NCBI GenBank assembly: GCA_947579665.1
Contig: OX388351.1
Span: 55,808,939 to 55,872,938 of the forward strand
From: Sympetrum striolatum
Taxonomy: Eukaryota > Arthropoda > Insecta > Odonata > Libellulidae
Reading direction: 5' to 3'
Length of the DNA: 64,000 nucleotides
Shown: piece by piece, positions 46,546-60,110 of the stretch
How the letters are laid out: every line of letters begins with the position of its first letter
Position numbering within the stretch: position 1 is the stretch's first letter
Notes under the pieces: generated by a model
The model's input: the letters and a program-made list of their open reading frames with translations, nothing else
Told to the model about the DNA's origin: nothing
The model's database searches: none
Translations under genes and position numbers: made by a program

Positions 46546-49500
46546 CAGTCTAGCAGTTACTTATTAATAAAGTTTTGTTTGTTAGTATGTCTTTACATCT
46601 GCTACTATTTATAAATGAATGGAGTAGTTACTCATCGTATGGTAGATAATTGAGAATTTGTATCTTCCTTTTTCTTCTCTTACAGCCATGTTCATAGATA
46701 TTATTCTATTTAAACTACTTAGAATTGAGGGGTTTTAAAATGGGGAAACGTTTTGATCACTACTCATAATATGCTGTTAACTCTTTGTGATTTGCATATT
46801 TCAAAGTTTTTAACTAAGCCATTTGTTTTAATGACTAAAGCAAAGTGCAACCATCTCACTCCATATTTCTTGCTAGATTTAGTCCTAACCTAAAGCTTTC
46901 GGTCGATAATGTTAAAAGGGTTAGGTCTCCAAACATCTTTTGTATTGAAGTATAACAGTCAGATAGAAAAAAATGAAAATTTATATTTTAATCATGAATT
47001 CAAATTAACTTCTAAACATGGTATAGCCATGGGGATTACCTAATCTAAATGAAATGAATTGATAGCAAATGCCTTTGCCATGAAGCAGATGAGATCCTAT
47101 TTCGTTTTGCTAACCAAAACAATTTTTCTTGAAATGTATAGCAACTGGATAGTAGTGATATTTTCATACAAAATTACTGATATTTTCTAATTTTGAATGG
47201 ATTTCGTTAGGTCGAACTTTCCAGTTACATCCATAGATACACTGTTAGATAAAGCGAGGATGCCTACTAGTGTGAACTTTGACGGCAAAAACTCTTCCTC
47301 TACTGCATCGCTAAAGAGGCGCCCTCAACCGCTGAATTTCTGTTAGAGCGCTAAGTGATCGTTTCTTTGTTTTAAAGTGGGAATTGCTTTGGGATGCGTG
47401 GAATCGAGTGCATTGGGAGAGTAAGGTGCTGGAATCGGAGTAGCAACAACTGCGGTCCAAATGGGACTTGAAGCTGTTCTACTTCTCTCTCAAAAGGACT
47501 TCATCGTCATATTTCCTAAATTCTATCTTTTTAAATGAGGGAAGAAACTAGAACTCGGATCAAATTTATTTATAGCTTGGAATTCAGAAACATACTGTAT
47601 TATTGTATTTCAATATTGATATTTTTAATTTTTAGAGAATTACATATAATTAACATTAATAATGTTATAACTCTGATCCTTGTCCAGTCAAATAGAGACA
47701 GATTTCGGTTTATTATTAACTTATCTTGAAGTAATTCCGTAATTCGTGATTTGAATCCGGTGGACTTAACATTGGGTTACAATTAGTAACTCTTCTTAGG
47801 TATTCGTCTCCTAATTTTTCTCTAATAATCCTAAGACGAAGTTCGCAATCCCTCTTCTCTGTCTCCTTTGGTAATTACCAGCGAGTGACCGCATCGCAAA
47901 TCATCCGAATTTGATGGCCGTGAAATTTGCGGTTTGCTCATTTCACGCGAGGGTAAATCAACCGAAAGAAAAGTAATTTGCGCTCATCCGTCGTCGAGTG
48001 GCATCTACTTCAAATCCACTCAGTTATTCCTCACTCCCTCTTTGCCTCCTCCCCTTCCTCTTCTCTCCCTAAATACCCCTCTCTTCTCCGCTCCCGACTT
48101 TTTACCCCACTCCCTCCGCCACTCCACCTTTGTCTCTTCTCTCTCCCCTAGCTAACCTCTTTCCGTCATTTGCGGCGTCAAAAGGTACTTCGCTGCACTA
48201 ATCCCTCCCTCATCCCTCCTTCATCCCTCTTCATTTCAATTCAAATACTCTTTTTCTATTCATGATTCGTCTTTATTCGCACTTCATTTATCACTCGAGA
48301 TTATTGTCATTGTTAATATCTGTGTAAATACTATTGTATTAAATCAAATTCTAGAATACCTCTTTCAGGGGAATTTTGGATTAGATATTTCTATAGATAT
48401 GCCCAAAACCAAAATAAATATTATACGCTGCAATTCAAATGATCAATCACTCCTTTCTCAATATATTTCATTCGATACCTTTTTTTATCATGGTCTTCAA
48501 TTAGTCTGTGATCTCATTGATTTCACTGAATTCAGCTTCAGTATATCAACTACACAGTAAACCAAATTTTGGAAGTTAAAACAACGCATCACACAACTAT
48601 TTGTTGATTGACCAATTTCATAATAAATTCAAAGTGACTTCATCCTTCACTGCAGGATGCGTTAAAATATCGATACGAAATTTACTAGAGAGCCAAGTTG
48701 ATCTCGATTCCCATTATATTTTATGCTATTTTCCTTCAATTTCTTATTCTAAGATATGACGATTGATTTGTAGTTTTTTTGTAAATATCAGATATGAAAT
48801 GAAATACCTCGGCTTATGGTTTTTAGTGATATCCGATTTTCGAATCCCAGAAATCACGATTGATTATGAGTATTATTGAATAAATCAAATATGAATTAAA
48901 AGAGGTCTTTTAAATTTACGGAAATAAAATAATAAATATATACAAAAAAATCTGATACATTAGCTGGAAAAAAGGTTAAAAATTAGCTGAGGAAGAAATG
49001 TTAATGGGAACCAAGACCAGGAAGAGCTGCAATATAAATGACAGCAATCGTGGTGAGAAAAGAAATGCTTGGACGAAGTAATGACATTATATGTATACCA
49101 ACAATATATATATCAACAATAGCATTGAAATATTTTCTTTGATTTTGGTATATTTGTGGAACCTTAGAATTCTTTATTCCCTGTAGTATTCTGCAGACAC
49201 TCCATCTTCATTGTCTTTCTTTCGAATCATTTCCCATATTTCCATTAAAGCTCGTCTTACCAAGAATTTTCTAGGATATTGACAGATGTCAATTATTATG
49301 GCAGAACTGCTCCTCGCCTCAGATTCGAGCGGAGAGCTCTTTCTTACCGAGCGATTTTTTTTATATTTTCTTTCGGAATGAATCTTCTCTCGGTAGAGTG
49401 CGTATTGGGATGGATGATCAACATTATCCGTTATTATCTCTAATATCGGGAGACAACCATTTGTAAATGAGGGTTAATTGAAATTCCTTGCGAGAACATA

Positions 49501-50684
49501 AAATGCTCTTCACTTCACAGTAATGAAAACACTATCTAAAACTAGTTGCTTAAAGGAATTTTATTTTTCTCACTTTAAGAATAGCATTTAGATCCATTGT
49601 ATTTAAACGTAGATATTGCGTGATCATGTATAATTCATAAGTATACTAGAAAAAGATATTGACTGCGTAATACTACTTTCACTTTCGTCCATTTACTATG
49701 TTTATACTAGGATATTTGGTCTATCCTTCTATTCAGAAAGATCACGATCTACTTATTGAAAATAAGTAAACCTATGAAGATATGATCCCCTTAGGATTTA
49801 TATTCTCATGATTTTCTTTTAATCAAAGGATAACTGGAAGGGATTCTTGTTGCACGAATCGATTAAATAACATATTTTATAACACTTTGTGCAGCTATTA
49901 TTTGTATTTGCTTTCGATGTAACGGCCGACAACCCAATATCAATGCCTTATAAACAAGCACATGGCAAGCATGTTAAAATCAACAGTGAACTTCTACGAA
50001 ATAACTTATTCGCTAATTTAAGTTGCTTGTGTATTTACAAAATACATACAAGAGCTATTAGAGATATAAGATATTCGTATGTCAATATTTACAAGTGAAA
50101 ATGATGAAACAAGATATAATTCTCAAGTATTCATTTGATAAATTTTGAATTCTGAGATGAATCTAATTCTGAATTTGTGAATCGAATCCTTCTCCATCTC
50201 CTTGTCCTTCATGATAGGTATACGAACTAAATTTACATTCCTATACAATAATTTTAATCTCATCCCTGGTGAGTACATCTTGTACTTCAGGAGTATCTGA
50301 TAATCTTGAAGTAAAGATCTTTTATTGACGTGATTTTGTGGGCATAAGTCCATTCGCTGCTTATTTCCTCCTTTACCTTCATATCTCCTGCTTTGAGTAC
50401 GTTCCAACTTGGCCTCAGAACCCAAGAGAAATTTTCTCTTTTGGTTAGCAAAAGTCAAAAACAGACCCCTTTGAATGTGGTATGGATTCATTCCACGAGA
50501 TGGTTAACACCTTTTTGACCCTGACATTTAAAATTTAGCCTTTATGTTTTTAATCCATGCAACTCGGAATTAATGGAAATGTTTAACTTGAATACGTAAA
50601 CATTAGTTGTGCATTATAATTTTTGTGGAAAAGTTTTAAGTCTTCATTTTTTGTGAGGCCTTTCCACCAATAAACTCTTTCAAG
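46546..50684. other. No gene recognised; pyrimidine-rich tract at 48.03-48.17 kb
   Basis: About 4 kb without a defensible gene. 48030-48165 is a strong C/T tract (CTCCCTCTTTGCCTCC and similar), the mirror of the purine tract at 42.83 kb. A 122-codon minus-strand frame at 50123-50491, rich in Lys and Arg, has no recognised family. Confidence 0.45.
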
Positions 50685-51545
50685 TATATATATTATACGA
50701 GTTAAAGATGCTAGCATACTGCAAGCATATGAAATGTATTTACAATCTTTATTCACATTGTAAGTTTTCAGTTTCAATGTCATTGGGAAGAGGTTAAAAA
50801 AAAAATTAATAACTTAGCAATTTCTAGTTTTTGTTGACGCCTGGCGTCGAACCCAGGACCTATAAGTGGATGAAAATGAGCTTTTATAACTTGTTAGAAC
50901 CTGATCTTATTTTAATGCAAAGTTTGAAGTCCATATCATACCGGGTAGGTCCTGAAATAAGACTCTATTTTTCCCATCTGGAAGGGAAGCATAGGGAAAT
51001 GTAAATGGCTTTCTAGTATCGAATTAAGGAAGATCAATGAATCCTAAAACGCGTGTATGAAATGTATATATGATATTTGTTTGCATGACAAGTTTTTAGT
51101 TTCTATATTATCAGGAAGAGGTTCAAAAACATTCTTAAACATCGTAACAATTATTAATTTTAGAGACCTCTGGTGTCAAACCCAGGACTTATTGGTAGCT
51201 GTGAATAGACTGTAAGACTTGTTAAGACTTGAGTTTATTTAATGCAAAGTTTGAAGTCAATGTCATGCCGGGAAGTACCTAAAATTGGTTTCCGTTATCT
51301 CCGTAAGAAATGCATTGAGGAACGTAAATGGCTCTCTGGAATCGAATCAAGGAGAATCAGCGGAACGTTTAACAACGTACATAAAAGATATTTACGATCT
51401 CTATCCACATGCCGAGTTTCAAGTTTCCATCCTTTCGGGAAGTGATTTTAATAAATCTTAAAAATAGCAATGTAAATTAAACGGGAGAATATTTGCCCTG
51501 ACCTAGCGTCGAAGATAGGATAATCTTTGATGATGTCTTAATAGT
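50685..51545 (+). repeat. 325-bp higher-order repeat with periodic tRNA-T-arm-like motif, locus 2
   Basis: Same family and orientation as 39451-40560. It also opens after a TA-rich tract with CGAGTTAAAGATG and GCATACTGCAAGC (here an imperfect hairpin). Motif positions are 50847, 51019, 51176, 51342 and 51509 (spacing 157-172 bp). Half A (GACGCCTGGCGTCGAACCC, GTCATGCCGGGAAGTACC) and half B (GTAAATGGCTCTCTGGAATC) align with locus 1 in the same order. It ends near GACCTAGCGTCGAAGATAGG, which matches GACCTAGCATCGAACTTAGG at 40224 in locus 1. Confidence 0.7.
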
Positions 51546-54204
51546 TTTCGTCGAAAACGCACGGCGTCTAGCGATCCCTGATTTTCAACTACAATTAACT
51601 CTGTTTCATGATAATTCACAATCACCGGCTTTTAAGTTTAATTGTTTTATCATCCATTCCTTGTATACATCCGTTTCGTTCGTTCGTGTAATTCGCTCTT
51701 TATGCTTACACCGATCTCAGTAATTTTTCTCTCATTCCAAAATAATTAAAAGCCAAAATACTTTTAGCCCCTCATTATACCCTGGTCTTCAGTTTCCTCC
51801 CGCACAAAGACACTATAATCAGTCATCCGTGGCAGGGACATCACTTTTTTCCTTAATTGCTGTTCACCCATTTCAATTTCGTTGTATTTCCATTGATTCG
51901 AATTTTAATGAAGCCCCTGAGGACAAAAGGAAAAAGAGCGATTTATCGAGTCTCCTTTAGGAAGAAAGGGTTTAAGAGTTCACCTCAACCCTTTTTCACG
52001 CCAAAGTCAAAATGATCAAAAGAAAAATTGCCATTGAGAGAACCCTCCGTCGTCTCCTCCAGTAAATCTCCTTTTTCTTATTTACCTTGAAAAGCCCTTC
52101 TCTCTATTTTAAATCATCATCGTCTGATTGGTCGGATGGAATCATTTTGGATCATAATGGATTCCTTCCGTGAGATGCGAATTATCAAATCCGGCAGGAA
52201 ATTATTGTGATGATCTCTGAAATATCAGTGTTTAGGGTGGAAAATTTCGGGAATTGATTGGAGTTGGTGATTGATGGAATTCTTGATTTTTCCCGAAAAG
52301 ATGTGAGGTATAAATATTAGAGGGAACTCTTACGGAGTAATGCACCGTAGTGCAAATATCAATTCGTTGAAATTTCGTTGAAACGTGCCATAATCCGATT
52401 CAAGAAATAAAATATTTTATCTCTTTCCAATTTTTTGTGGAAATACAAACTATTTTTCACTATTAGGTGACATCTTTGTTGCGTCCTTTTGAATCTTAAT
52501 TTTTGGCTATGAAGCTTTCTGATGAAATTTTTCTGATGCATCTTTAACATAAAGAACGAGCATGTGTTCTATTGAGATGCAACTTCAATCTCTCATAATT
52601 ACTATTTAAATTTATATATCTCAGTTAATTCAAGTGATAATCTTGGATAGCAAAAATAATTCCGTTACTAAACGCTGGATAACAGTTGCAGATTTAATGA
52701 CAATCGACCCCTCACCTGCTGTAACACCCATTCTTACACTTCCGCCATATAAATGAATAATGTAGACGCCCACAAACGCGATTTCATATCTTTACTCAGA
52801 CGCTCATGTTGAACATGAGCCTCGGACCAACTCCCCTTCAACACCACTTTCTTGTATTCTTTCCACAGAGTTCTTCGTCAAAATTCATGTACCGTTGAAA
52901 TACATTGAAAAACAAATTGAAGTGTTGAAGATCGCATTTTTTTCATATTTTTAGTTCTGTACTCCTGTAAAGTTTTCTTTCCATAGAGATGCTAAAGTGA
53001 ATAAAAAAACAATTTTGAAATTGGAACATAATGTGTATGTATATAGAGTGGTTATGTAAATCTTTTATAAAATATATTTATAAAATGTCATAACTTAAAG
53101 GAAGTAGGCCTCTGTCCGCGCAGAAGTAAATGGGCAATAAGTGTTTCCATATTCCGTACAAAAAATACCGAAATTTCTAATTAAACTTATATTCACCCTA
53201 AAATATATATATTTTGAAAGTAATTGCGATGGATGGTCAAATATCAGGTATAAATAGAGACCAAATTTTGTAATTAGTTAAGAAACGCAATCAAAAGAAT
53301 GCGTTAAAATATCTGAAGCATCCAGAAACACGTTCCTCTGTCACTCGATGTTAATTAAGTAATTCCAGCCGGAAACAGATTTATCTCCAGCGTATAAATG
53401 GAGGAATGCTAACGAAATCAAAGTGTAAAAGCGTTATCTCGGGCTTAAAAGAAGGATTCTTGGAATCTCGCATTCCTCGCATTCAGTTACGGGACCCAAA
53501 TGCTTTACATAATACGGGCACCTTTTTTATCTGTTACGAGAGTACTCTCATTTCGACATAACTTAGGAATGCAAAAAAAGGTGTTTTCTTTGAAGTAGCC
53601 ATTCCTCGGATTCAACTTTCTTCTCCTCTTAAGAACACCTTTCTCTACCTTAAGCACAATCCCAGCGAAAGGGTTCTTCTATTTCACACAATTTGAGTAA
53701 TTCTTGAGGAGGGCCCGGATTTAACACAGATTTATAAATGGTGTTCCTTGTTTGTTTCTTAAGCATATTTTGATGTGAAGTTCTAATGACATTCTATTAA
53801 TAAATGGCTAGCTTAATATTTTTAGAAAGGCAAAATACGACATTTAAGCAGTAATTAGCGTGAGATGTTTGTGGAAGGATAAATTTTGAGTTCCGTGCTT
53901 TCATCTAGCGATTGCAAAAGTGTTTCGACCATCCGACCTTTATCTATTTTGGTAAATTGTCTGAAAGTTGGACCGAGCGAGCCTTTCACAGGTGCTTATA
54001 AGCATGAGAAAGCTTCATTGAAAGATTAAATACATGGGGAAGATTTAATAGTTTATTTTATCTAGAATTATATTATGATATTAGTAATGGAATACAGTTG
54101 CTGAACTTCCGCGTTCCGTGAATTTCATTATAAATAAATTGAAATTGAACCAGATAAAGCTTTATTTTTTTACTGACAATACGGAAGGTTGTAATGCAAA
54201 TCTT
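51546..54204. other. No gene recognised; 9-bp-arm palindrome at 52802
   Basis: GCTCATGTT-G-AACATGAGC at 52802-52820 is an exact short palindrome in an otherwise ordinary stretch. No coding motif seen. Confidence 0.5.
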
Positions 54205-54320
54205 ATAAATATGATTTAACTGTTAATATATATAATATAAATATGATTTAACTGTTAATATATATAATATAAATATGATTTAACTGTTAATATATATAAT
54301 ATAAATATGATTTAACTGTT
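54205..54320 (+). repeat. 32-bp tandem repeat, about 3.6 perfect copies
   Basis: The unit contains AAATATGATTTAACTGTTAA followed by TATATATAATAT. Copies appear identical by eye, indicating recent expansion. No coding role. Confidence 0.95.
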
Positions 54321-57300
54321 TGAACATGGCCAGTTGGAAAAATCCTGCTAACGTTTAAATTGAATGTGTCATTCATGATAGACAAAGCAAAATAGCTAGG
54401 GGTTGAAAAAATTTCATTTATGAAATTTTTGATTGACATTTGAAAACATATCCGAGATATAATATTATGGAATAGTATGTTTTCAGGGATTAATGTTCAG
54501 CCATCATTGAATAAAGCCCTGCCAAAAGAAATGCAGCCGATTGAAACTTTTTAATTCGCTAACTCACAAATAGGGGACACCCTGGGGAAAATTCTATTCG
54601 TGGGCAAAATCCAGACCCAATTCCATCGGAAATGCGGAATTCAATCTTATCCATCGATATACTTCAAGATGCATTCCCATTTCCCCATAAATTCGTGTTT
54701 CACTCTCAAAGAGCGGCACTTTGCTTCCAAAACAATTTTTCGGTGTCGCTCCCCCATATTGATAAAACTGCCATCTATTGACAAAACTTCCATACGCGAG
54801 ATGGATGACTTTGAAAGGGACGACATCTTCGGGAAAGAGGTCCCATCGTCCTTTCCTCAAATCCCGCCCTCTATCTTTATGCCGAGGAACTATCGGGCGT
54901 CTAAGAAAAATCTTAGTGACTTTGCATCAGCACCAAATAAAGATCGATACATTTTATTTAAGGGCCCTTACGAGACGATGTCCTGTAAATTCCATTAATG
55001 GACCTTAGAGATGACATCCATTGAGCTAGGAATCACTCGTGGCTGATAACGAGCACGCATACCTAAATGTAAGATACTGTAGCTAATTTTTCATACTTAT
55101 CTTATGTGTTACAATAGAATAGTAGACATTTATGCAGTCACATATTTCTTCCATGAAAATAAAAAAGAGTAAATGAATAAAATCATAATACAACAGCTCT
55201 AATTATACAATAAATATCGAAAATATATGGTTTTTTAAACATTTAACATAATCTAATCACAATTAGTAAACCTATATACGTGCCAGCAGAAAAACAGCAG
55301 GATTTAATTTTATATTTATTTATATGTAGTATTTTTCGAACGGGAAAATAACACCAAAATACTCCCGAGTAGAAGTTTGCATTGCAAAAAGTTTCTCGAA
55401 ATCATATTTTCTGAAATATTAACCGCAACGAACGCATAAATGTAGTAAATATAATGTGATAAACTTGACGGACTTACTCGGTGGAAGCATCTACTGGATT
55501 GAGATAGTCGAACGAAGCTAAGAAAATGAATTAATTCATATGTATTAATCCAATTATCACTTAACCACACAAAATAGAGATTAAATCCCTTCCACGCAAT
55601 TGCAATAGCGCAGTAAGTTACTGCCTTTGAAACTGACTGACTGACTCATTTGAATCAATCGAACTAAATTCCACTTTTCGAAGAGGGCGTGCCAATAATG
55701 GGTAATTGGACACCATTAACGGCCATTCATTCCCATGATTCCCTTCTCTCAATTCGATGATCGATGCTCTATCGCGAACCTCTTCTTTTTATCGAAATGA
55801 ATTTTTTGAATGTGTGACGAATGCGAAAAATGGAAGAGGGAAATCCACTGAAGAACCGGCATCGATTCTTTGGAGTTGACGAAAGGGACATAAGAGTAAA
55901 TCCTGTGATTGCTTAGACTCTGGATCACCTTACAGATGCTGAAAAGTAATTTACAGAATCCATACATGCGGAACATATTGTTATAAGGCATGACGAAGGA
56001 AGAATATTATTTTCCCTCACAATTAAATAAATTGTAAATGGTATTTTTCGGTATGTGGTAAAAAATTGAAGAATAATTTTGATTTCATATTTGAATTATA
56101 TATGAGGAGTGTCCCTAATTCTAAGCTTAATTCTCTAAATCCATCGTACACAACCAACTGGAATTCCAAATTTGTTAAAAATGTACTTTTAATTTGCAAG
56201 TGAGTTGATACAAGGTATAACAAACTGTCTACCACTTATGACTGATGTATATTAGGAACCTTTTACTTCTAAGAGCACTACGAGGATGGTAAAAAAAACC
56301 CCAATGATGCCTCAATTTTATTTAAAAATAAATCAAATCTGATATTAATGAATTTCACAGAGTTGGATCACTTGAAATGAATGTGAATTTCTAAAGTGGA
56401 GGAAAATTTGGCGGCTCTACCCAGATTGTGATTTATTCTTCCCGGAAGCAAATTAAATGAATGCGTAGTGTACTACGAAGCTAATTTATTGCATCGAAAT
56501 GTCCAACTCTCAGATAATATGGGGAAAAAACTATTTATTAATGTATATCGAGGATAAATAATAATTTCGTAAACAGTTGCGGAATTAAAAAGTCAAACCG
56601 TGTCTCCATGAAAAGGCATCCTATTATAAATGACTATTTATTTCGCTGATCAATATATTATTGAGAAAATTATTTTAAAATTTAATATTGTATTGTTTTC
56701 TGTTTATTGGACTTCCACTCGTTGTATGGAGAATATTTTTAAGGCTTACTCTTTATGCATTCTTACTCCGTGTGGTCATTTTATTAACAGTTTTTAAACT
56801 AAATACTTTGCTATCAATCTGAATTAGTATCCATCAATTACCCAATTCTGTAAAGTACTATAATTTAATGAATTATTTCGCTCAATTACTTGGCCTTTGA
56901 AACCAACACTTTGTTGGCATCCATGAATGCTCTGATTGGGATCTACAGCCCCTAACAATATGGTAATAACGAATGGGAATAAGACAGGAGTTACCTAGTT
57001 TCAATGATATGTTGGAACTGTGATTTCAATTTTCATTCCTTTACTCCCCCCTTATTTCATTTGGTACATTATTTCATTACAGCATAGAAAACAGAGTATT
57101 TTTTCTTTTTTTGCCGCAATCATGTGATTGGCTGTGATACTACAAAATCTACTCTGGTATGAGTCATACTGAATAGTAGCAGAAATTAATGTCTATCACT
57201 TTAAGATGGTAGGATAAGTGCAACTCGTCTTGTTTCCATACTTCACTTACGTGGATATTCATCCACTTATACCATTCTGACTTGGTGAGGAAACAAAGGC

Positions 57301-57424
57301 AGAGTACCTCACTCCCCATCTTATCTAGTCAGCTTCATTCCCCACTGCTAGCTTTTAGTCGCTTATGTTAGAGAAGATGAGATACAAATCTGCTTTTGGC
57401 CGTATACTTACGGAATAGAGAGGT
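54321..57424. other. No gene recognised; GC-richer patch at 54.59-55.04 kb
   Basis: The patch supports overlapping frames on both strands (54594-54860 minus, 54600-54998 plus), neither with a family resemblance. The rest is AT-rich. Confidence 0.45.
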
Positions 57425-57868
57425 TTGTTAAATTCCACTCTCCAAATTAGAAGCAAAGTTGTTATAAATGTTATTCAGATTATCTTCATAAAGTTAACAT
57501 TTATTCAAGCGATAATATGTTGTGGTGAGACACCGGTTCCTTTTACGGATAGTTCACAAAAGCTAACACAACTAGCGATTCATTTTAGTGAGTTCTACTC
57601 AAGGAACCCGCCCAACGATCTTCCTGCCCTCGCTGCATTCCATGGAGCTGAATCATCTTCATCATGTATTCAGCACAGGTTGCAGTCATCTGTCGAAGGA
57701 GGGCCAAATTATTTATTCTTTCTTATTGAAATGAGGCGGCGAAGAGAATGTAGGTCAATCTTCCCTTTAATGGAAATCTCGATGACATTCATAAATGTGG
57801 TTACGGGGGATGGTGCTGCGAATGGCTTTGGTCTGCCAAAAATCACGAGGGGTGCAGAAATAGGTTAG
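57425..57868 (+). other. Unrecognised 147-codon open stretch
   Basis: One of the longest frames in the window outside identified transposons. It opens at TTG and has no ATG until roughly residue 100, so if real it would be an internal exon. Residues 13-33 are strongly hydrophobic (VVINVIQIIFIKLTFIQAII), signal-peptide or membrane-segment like, followed by Pro- and Ser-containing sequence and a basic EMRRRREC cluster. No domain was recognised. Chance is a real possibility given 64 kb of six-frame space. Confidence 0.15.
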
Positions 57869-59984
57869 AGAATTTTGAGATAAGTGTGAGGTGAGCAGTA
57901 CGCCTTTAAGGAAGTACACATAACTTAAAGCAACTTTTTTTAAATAGAATTTGCTTCCGTATTTGTGATCAGCATGAAATGCCGTATTTAATATATGTTT
58001 TCCATGAAAATCTTCCCATAATGATATAATTCTCACTTATTTATCAATTTTTGCGATCAATTCTAGCTATGTATTTTATTTCATCACTCAAATTAATATT
58101 TGTTATTTACACGAGATCACTGACTCTGAACACAGTTTCTAACTACATAAATTATAATAATCTTGTCCAAATAACATCCGACACTCAACCCGACGTTTAA
58201 TCTTGGTGAGTATAATTATTTTCAGTAAAATATAACTTCTAGTAAATTAGGTCTCTATTATTCACGGTGAACTTCTTTAGTAGTAGACAAAGGTAGTTAT
58301 TTCTAACAATATTTACTATAACTGAAATGTAATCTAATATAATGAAAAAAATGAACTCAAAGTAATAATATTGCTACGAAAATATAAGTAATGTTTGGAA
58401 AGCTACAATTTGCGGCAAAAATGTTATGTAAATCTCCCATGGGTGCACTGCAGTGTACCCCAAAATTGTGGATAGATTTCGTCTTAAAAACGACTGAGGT
58501 TTTAAAATTTGGATGGAAAAATAGCTGTTTTAAACGAAAAAAATTAAGTTATGAACATTTTTTAGCGATTTTTCATTAAATCTTCAATTTTACAGAGAAA
58601 TTTAATTTTTGACAATCATTTTAAGTTTCGCCCAGTTTATTTAAAGTTTTTATACATCGAGGGTATCATCGACAGATCTTAAGTTTGTGAATGATTTCTA
58701 TTTACCATTGGATGATTGCAAATTTAGACAGTCACAGTACTAAAACAATAATATTCTGCAGAAAACGTTTTATCCATCTATACTCTCGACAGTAGCATTC
58801 GGGATAGCCTGACCTCCGCAGAATAAAAAAATATTTAAAAACTTTTATGGCTCACCTGAAAAAATCTTAGCTTCTGGCTTTCGCATAGATGAATTTTCAA
58901 AATCCACTCTACTTTTACAAATGAAAAACTTGGAGGCGTGGTAGGATTCTTCCATGGTTCGAGCTGTAAGAGAAATTTGGGAGTTCCTAACTTTAAACTT
59001 TCTTATTACGGCCCGAAAGTGTTGCGAGAGAGATTATTAATGTCGTAATAATGTAGTTTCGAGTTGAGTTTTTCGTTCTCCACAAACTCAAGGCATATTG
59101 CAGAAATTAATAGGTTATGATTTTCAGCCAATATTTATAAATAAACTCCATAACCGTCAAATAAAAAACATTAAGTGTTAGGAAGTATTACTTTCTACAA
59201 ACTAAAAGGATTCGTGGTTAGGGAACCGATTCTATCGCTGTCAATTTATGAATACGTAAATGATTTATCCCTTAACCAAACCACATTTATCAGACTTCTG
59301 GGGTAACACTGATAAAATGTGGGCTCCCATTCGAAATCGAACTAAGGATCAACATAAAACGAATTTCGGTTTATTATAAGACCATCTACGATTTAATTAA
59401 TCATTTAAATTAAAGTAAATTTATTTAATTTATCGCTTTACTTAAAGTATTCATTCTTCATTAAATTTAATATTTAAAATTTAATACAATTTTAAATTAC
59501 CAGATGGAGGCAGCTTTGACTTTTTGTAGTTAAATTAGCGTATTTGGAAGCTAGGTCTTGGACGCATGACGTATCTACGAGGATGGTAATCCTAACCAAT
59601 GCCTAAATTAAAGGACGCTCTCTAGGAATCAGCTGTTTGTATCTCCTTCACATAACTCTTCCGGTCCTCCTTGCAGGACTCCCCCTAATGGAGGGCCTAA
59701 TTCCAGGCTACAGCACGTGATTCGACACAAGATCCGTGCACTTCGAAGTCACGCTTAGTTAGGGCCTCATTCCAGCTCAACATTTCCGTGCATTCCTTAC
59801 TTCGCCGGCAGAGGGACCTCGAGTTCCGCGGACCTCTGTAATTGCCCCAGACAATTTCATTAGAGAGAGCTGAATACCCTTTCTTAGCAACTGGCATGAG
59901 TAGAAAATAAACAAATAGAGAGTTTATTCATGATTAAATGCGTAAATTATTAGCTGTCATTATTTGATGTCTTAGTGGTATTTT
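57869..59984. other. No gene recognised; GC-richer patch at 59.62-59.90 kb
   Basis: 59620-59900 is compositionally distinct (TCCTTGCAGGACTCCCCC, TCGCCGGCAGAGGGACC) and has a 66-codon minus-strand frame without known family. Near 59330, AAATCGAACTAAGGATCAAC faintly resembles half B of the 325-bp repeat. Confidence 0.4.
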
Positions 59985-60110
59985 TAAAAGTGCCTCGACC
60001 GCTCAGATCATTTCGCACATTGACTACCACCGGGAATCGAACCCGGGACCGGAACATTAGTAACATTTGCATGGTCCGAATAGCAAGTAGTGCACAACGT
60101 CCTTTCGTAG
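59985..60110 (-). other. tRNA-like sequence (possible SINE head), not an intact tRNA gene
   Basis: On the minus strand, CCGGGTTCGATTCCCGG forms a perfect T-arm (5-bp stem, 7-base loop). It is followed by TGGTAGT, which can pair mostly with ACTACTT 62 bases upstream as an acceptor stem. The D-arm and anticodon arm are not convincing, and the length (about 69) is short. Downstream on the same strand comes CTGAGCGGTCGAGGCA, which resembles the A box of Leu or Ser tRNAs. A B box before an A box suggests two tRNA-derived pieces or a SINE. Confidence 0.4.

Noticed and set aside
50123..50491. 122-codon minus-strand frame rich in Lys and Arg
   Set aside because: No family resemblance, no conserved motif and ordinary AT-rich composition; probably chance.
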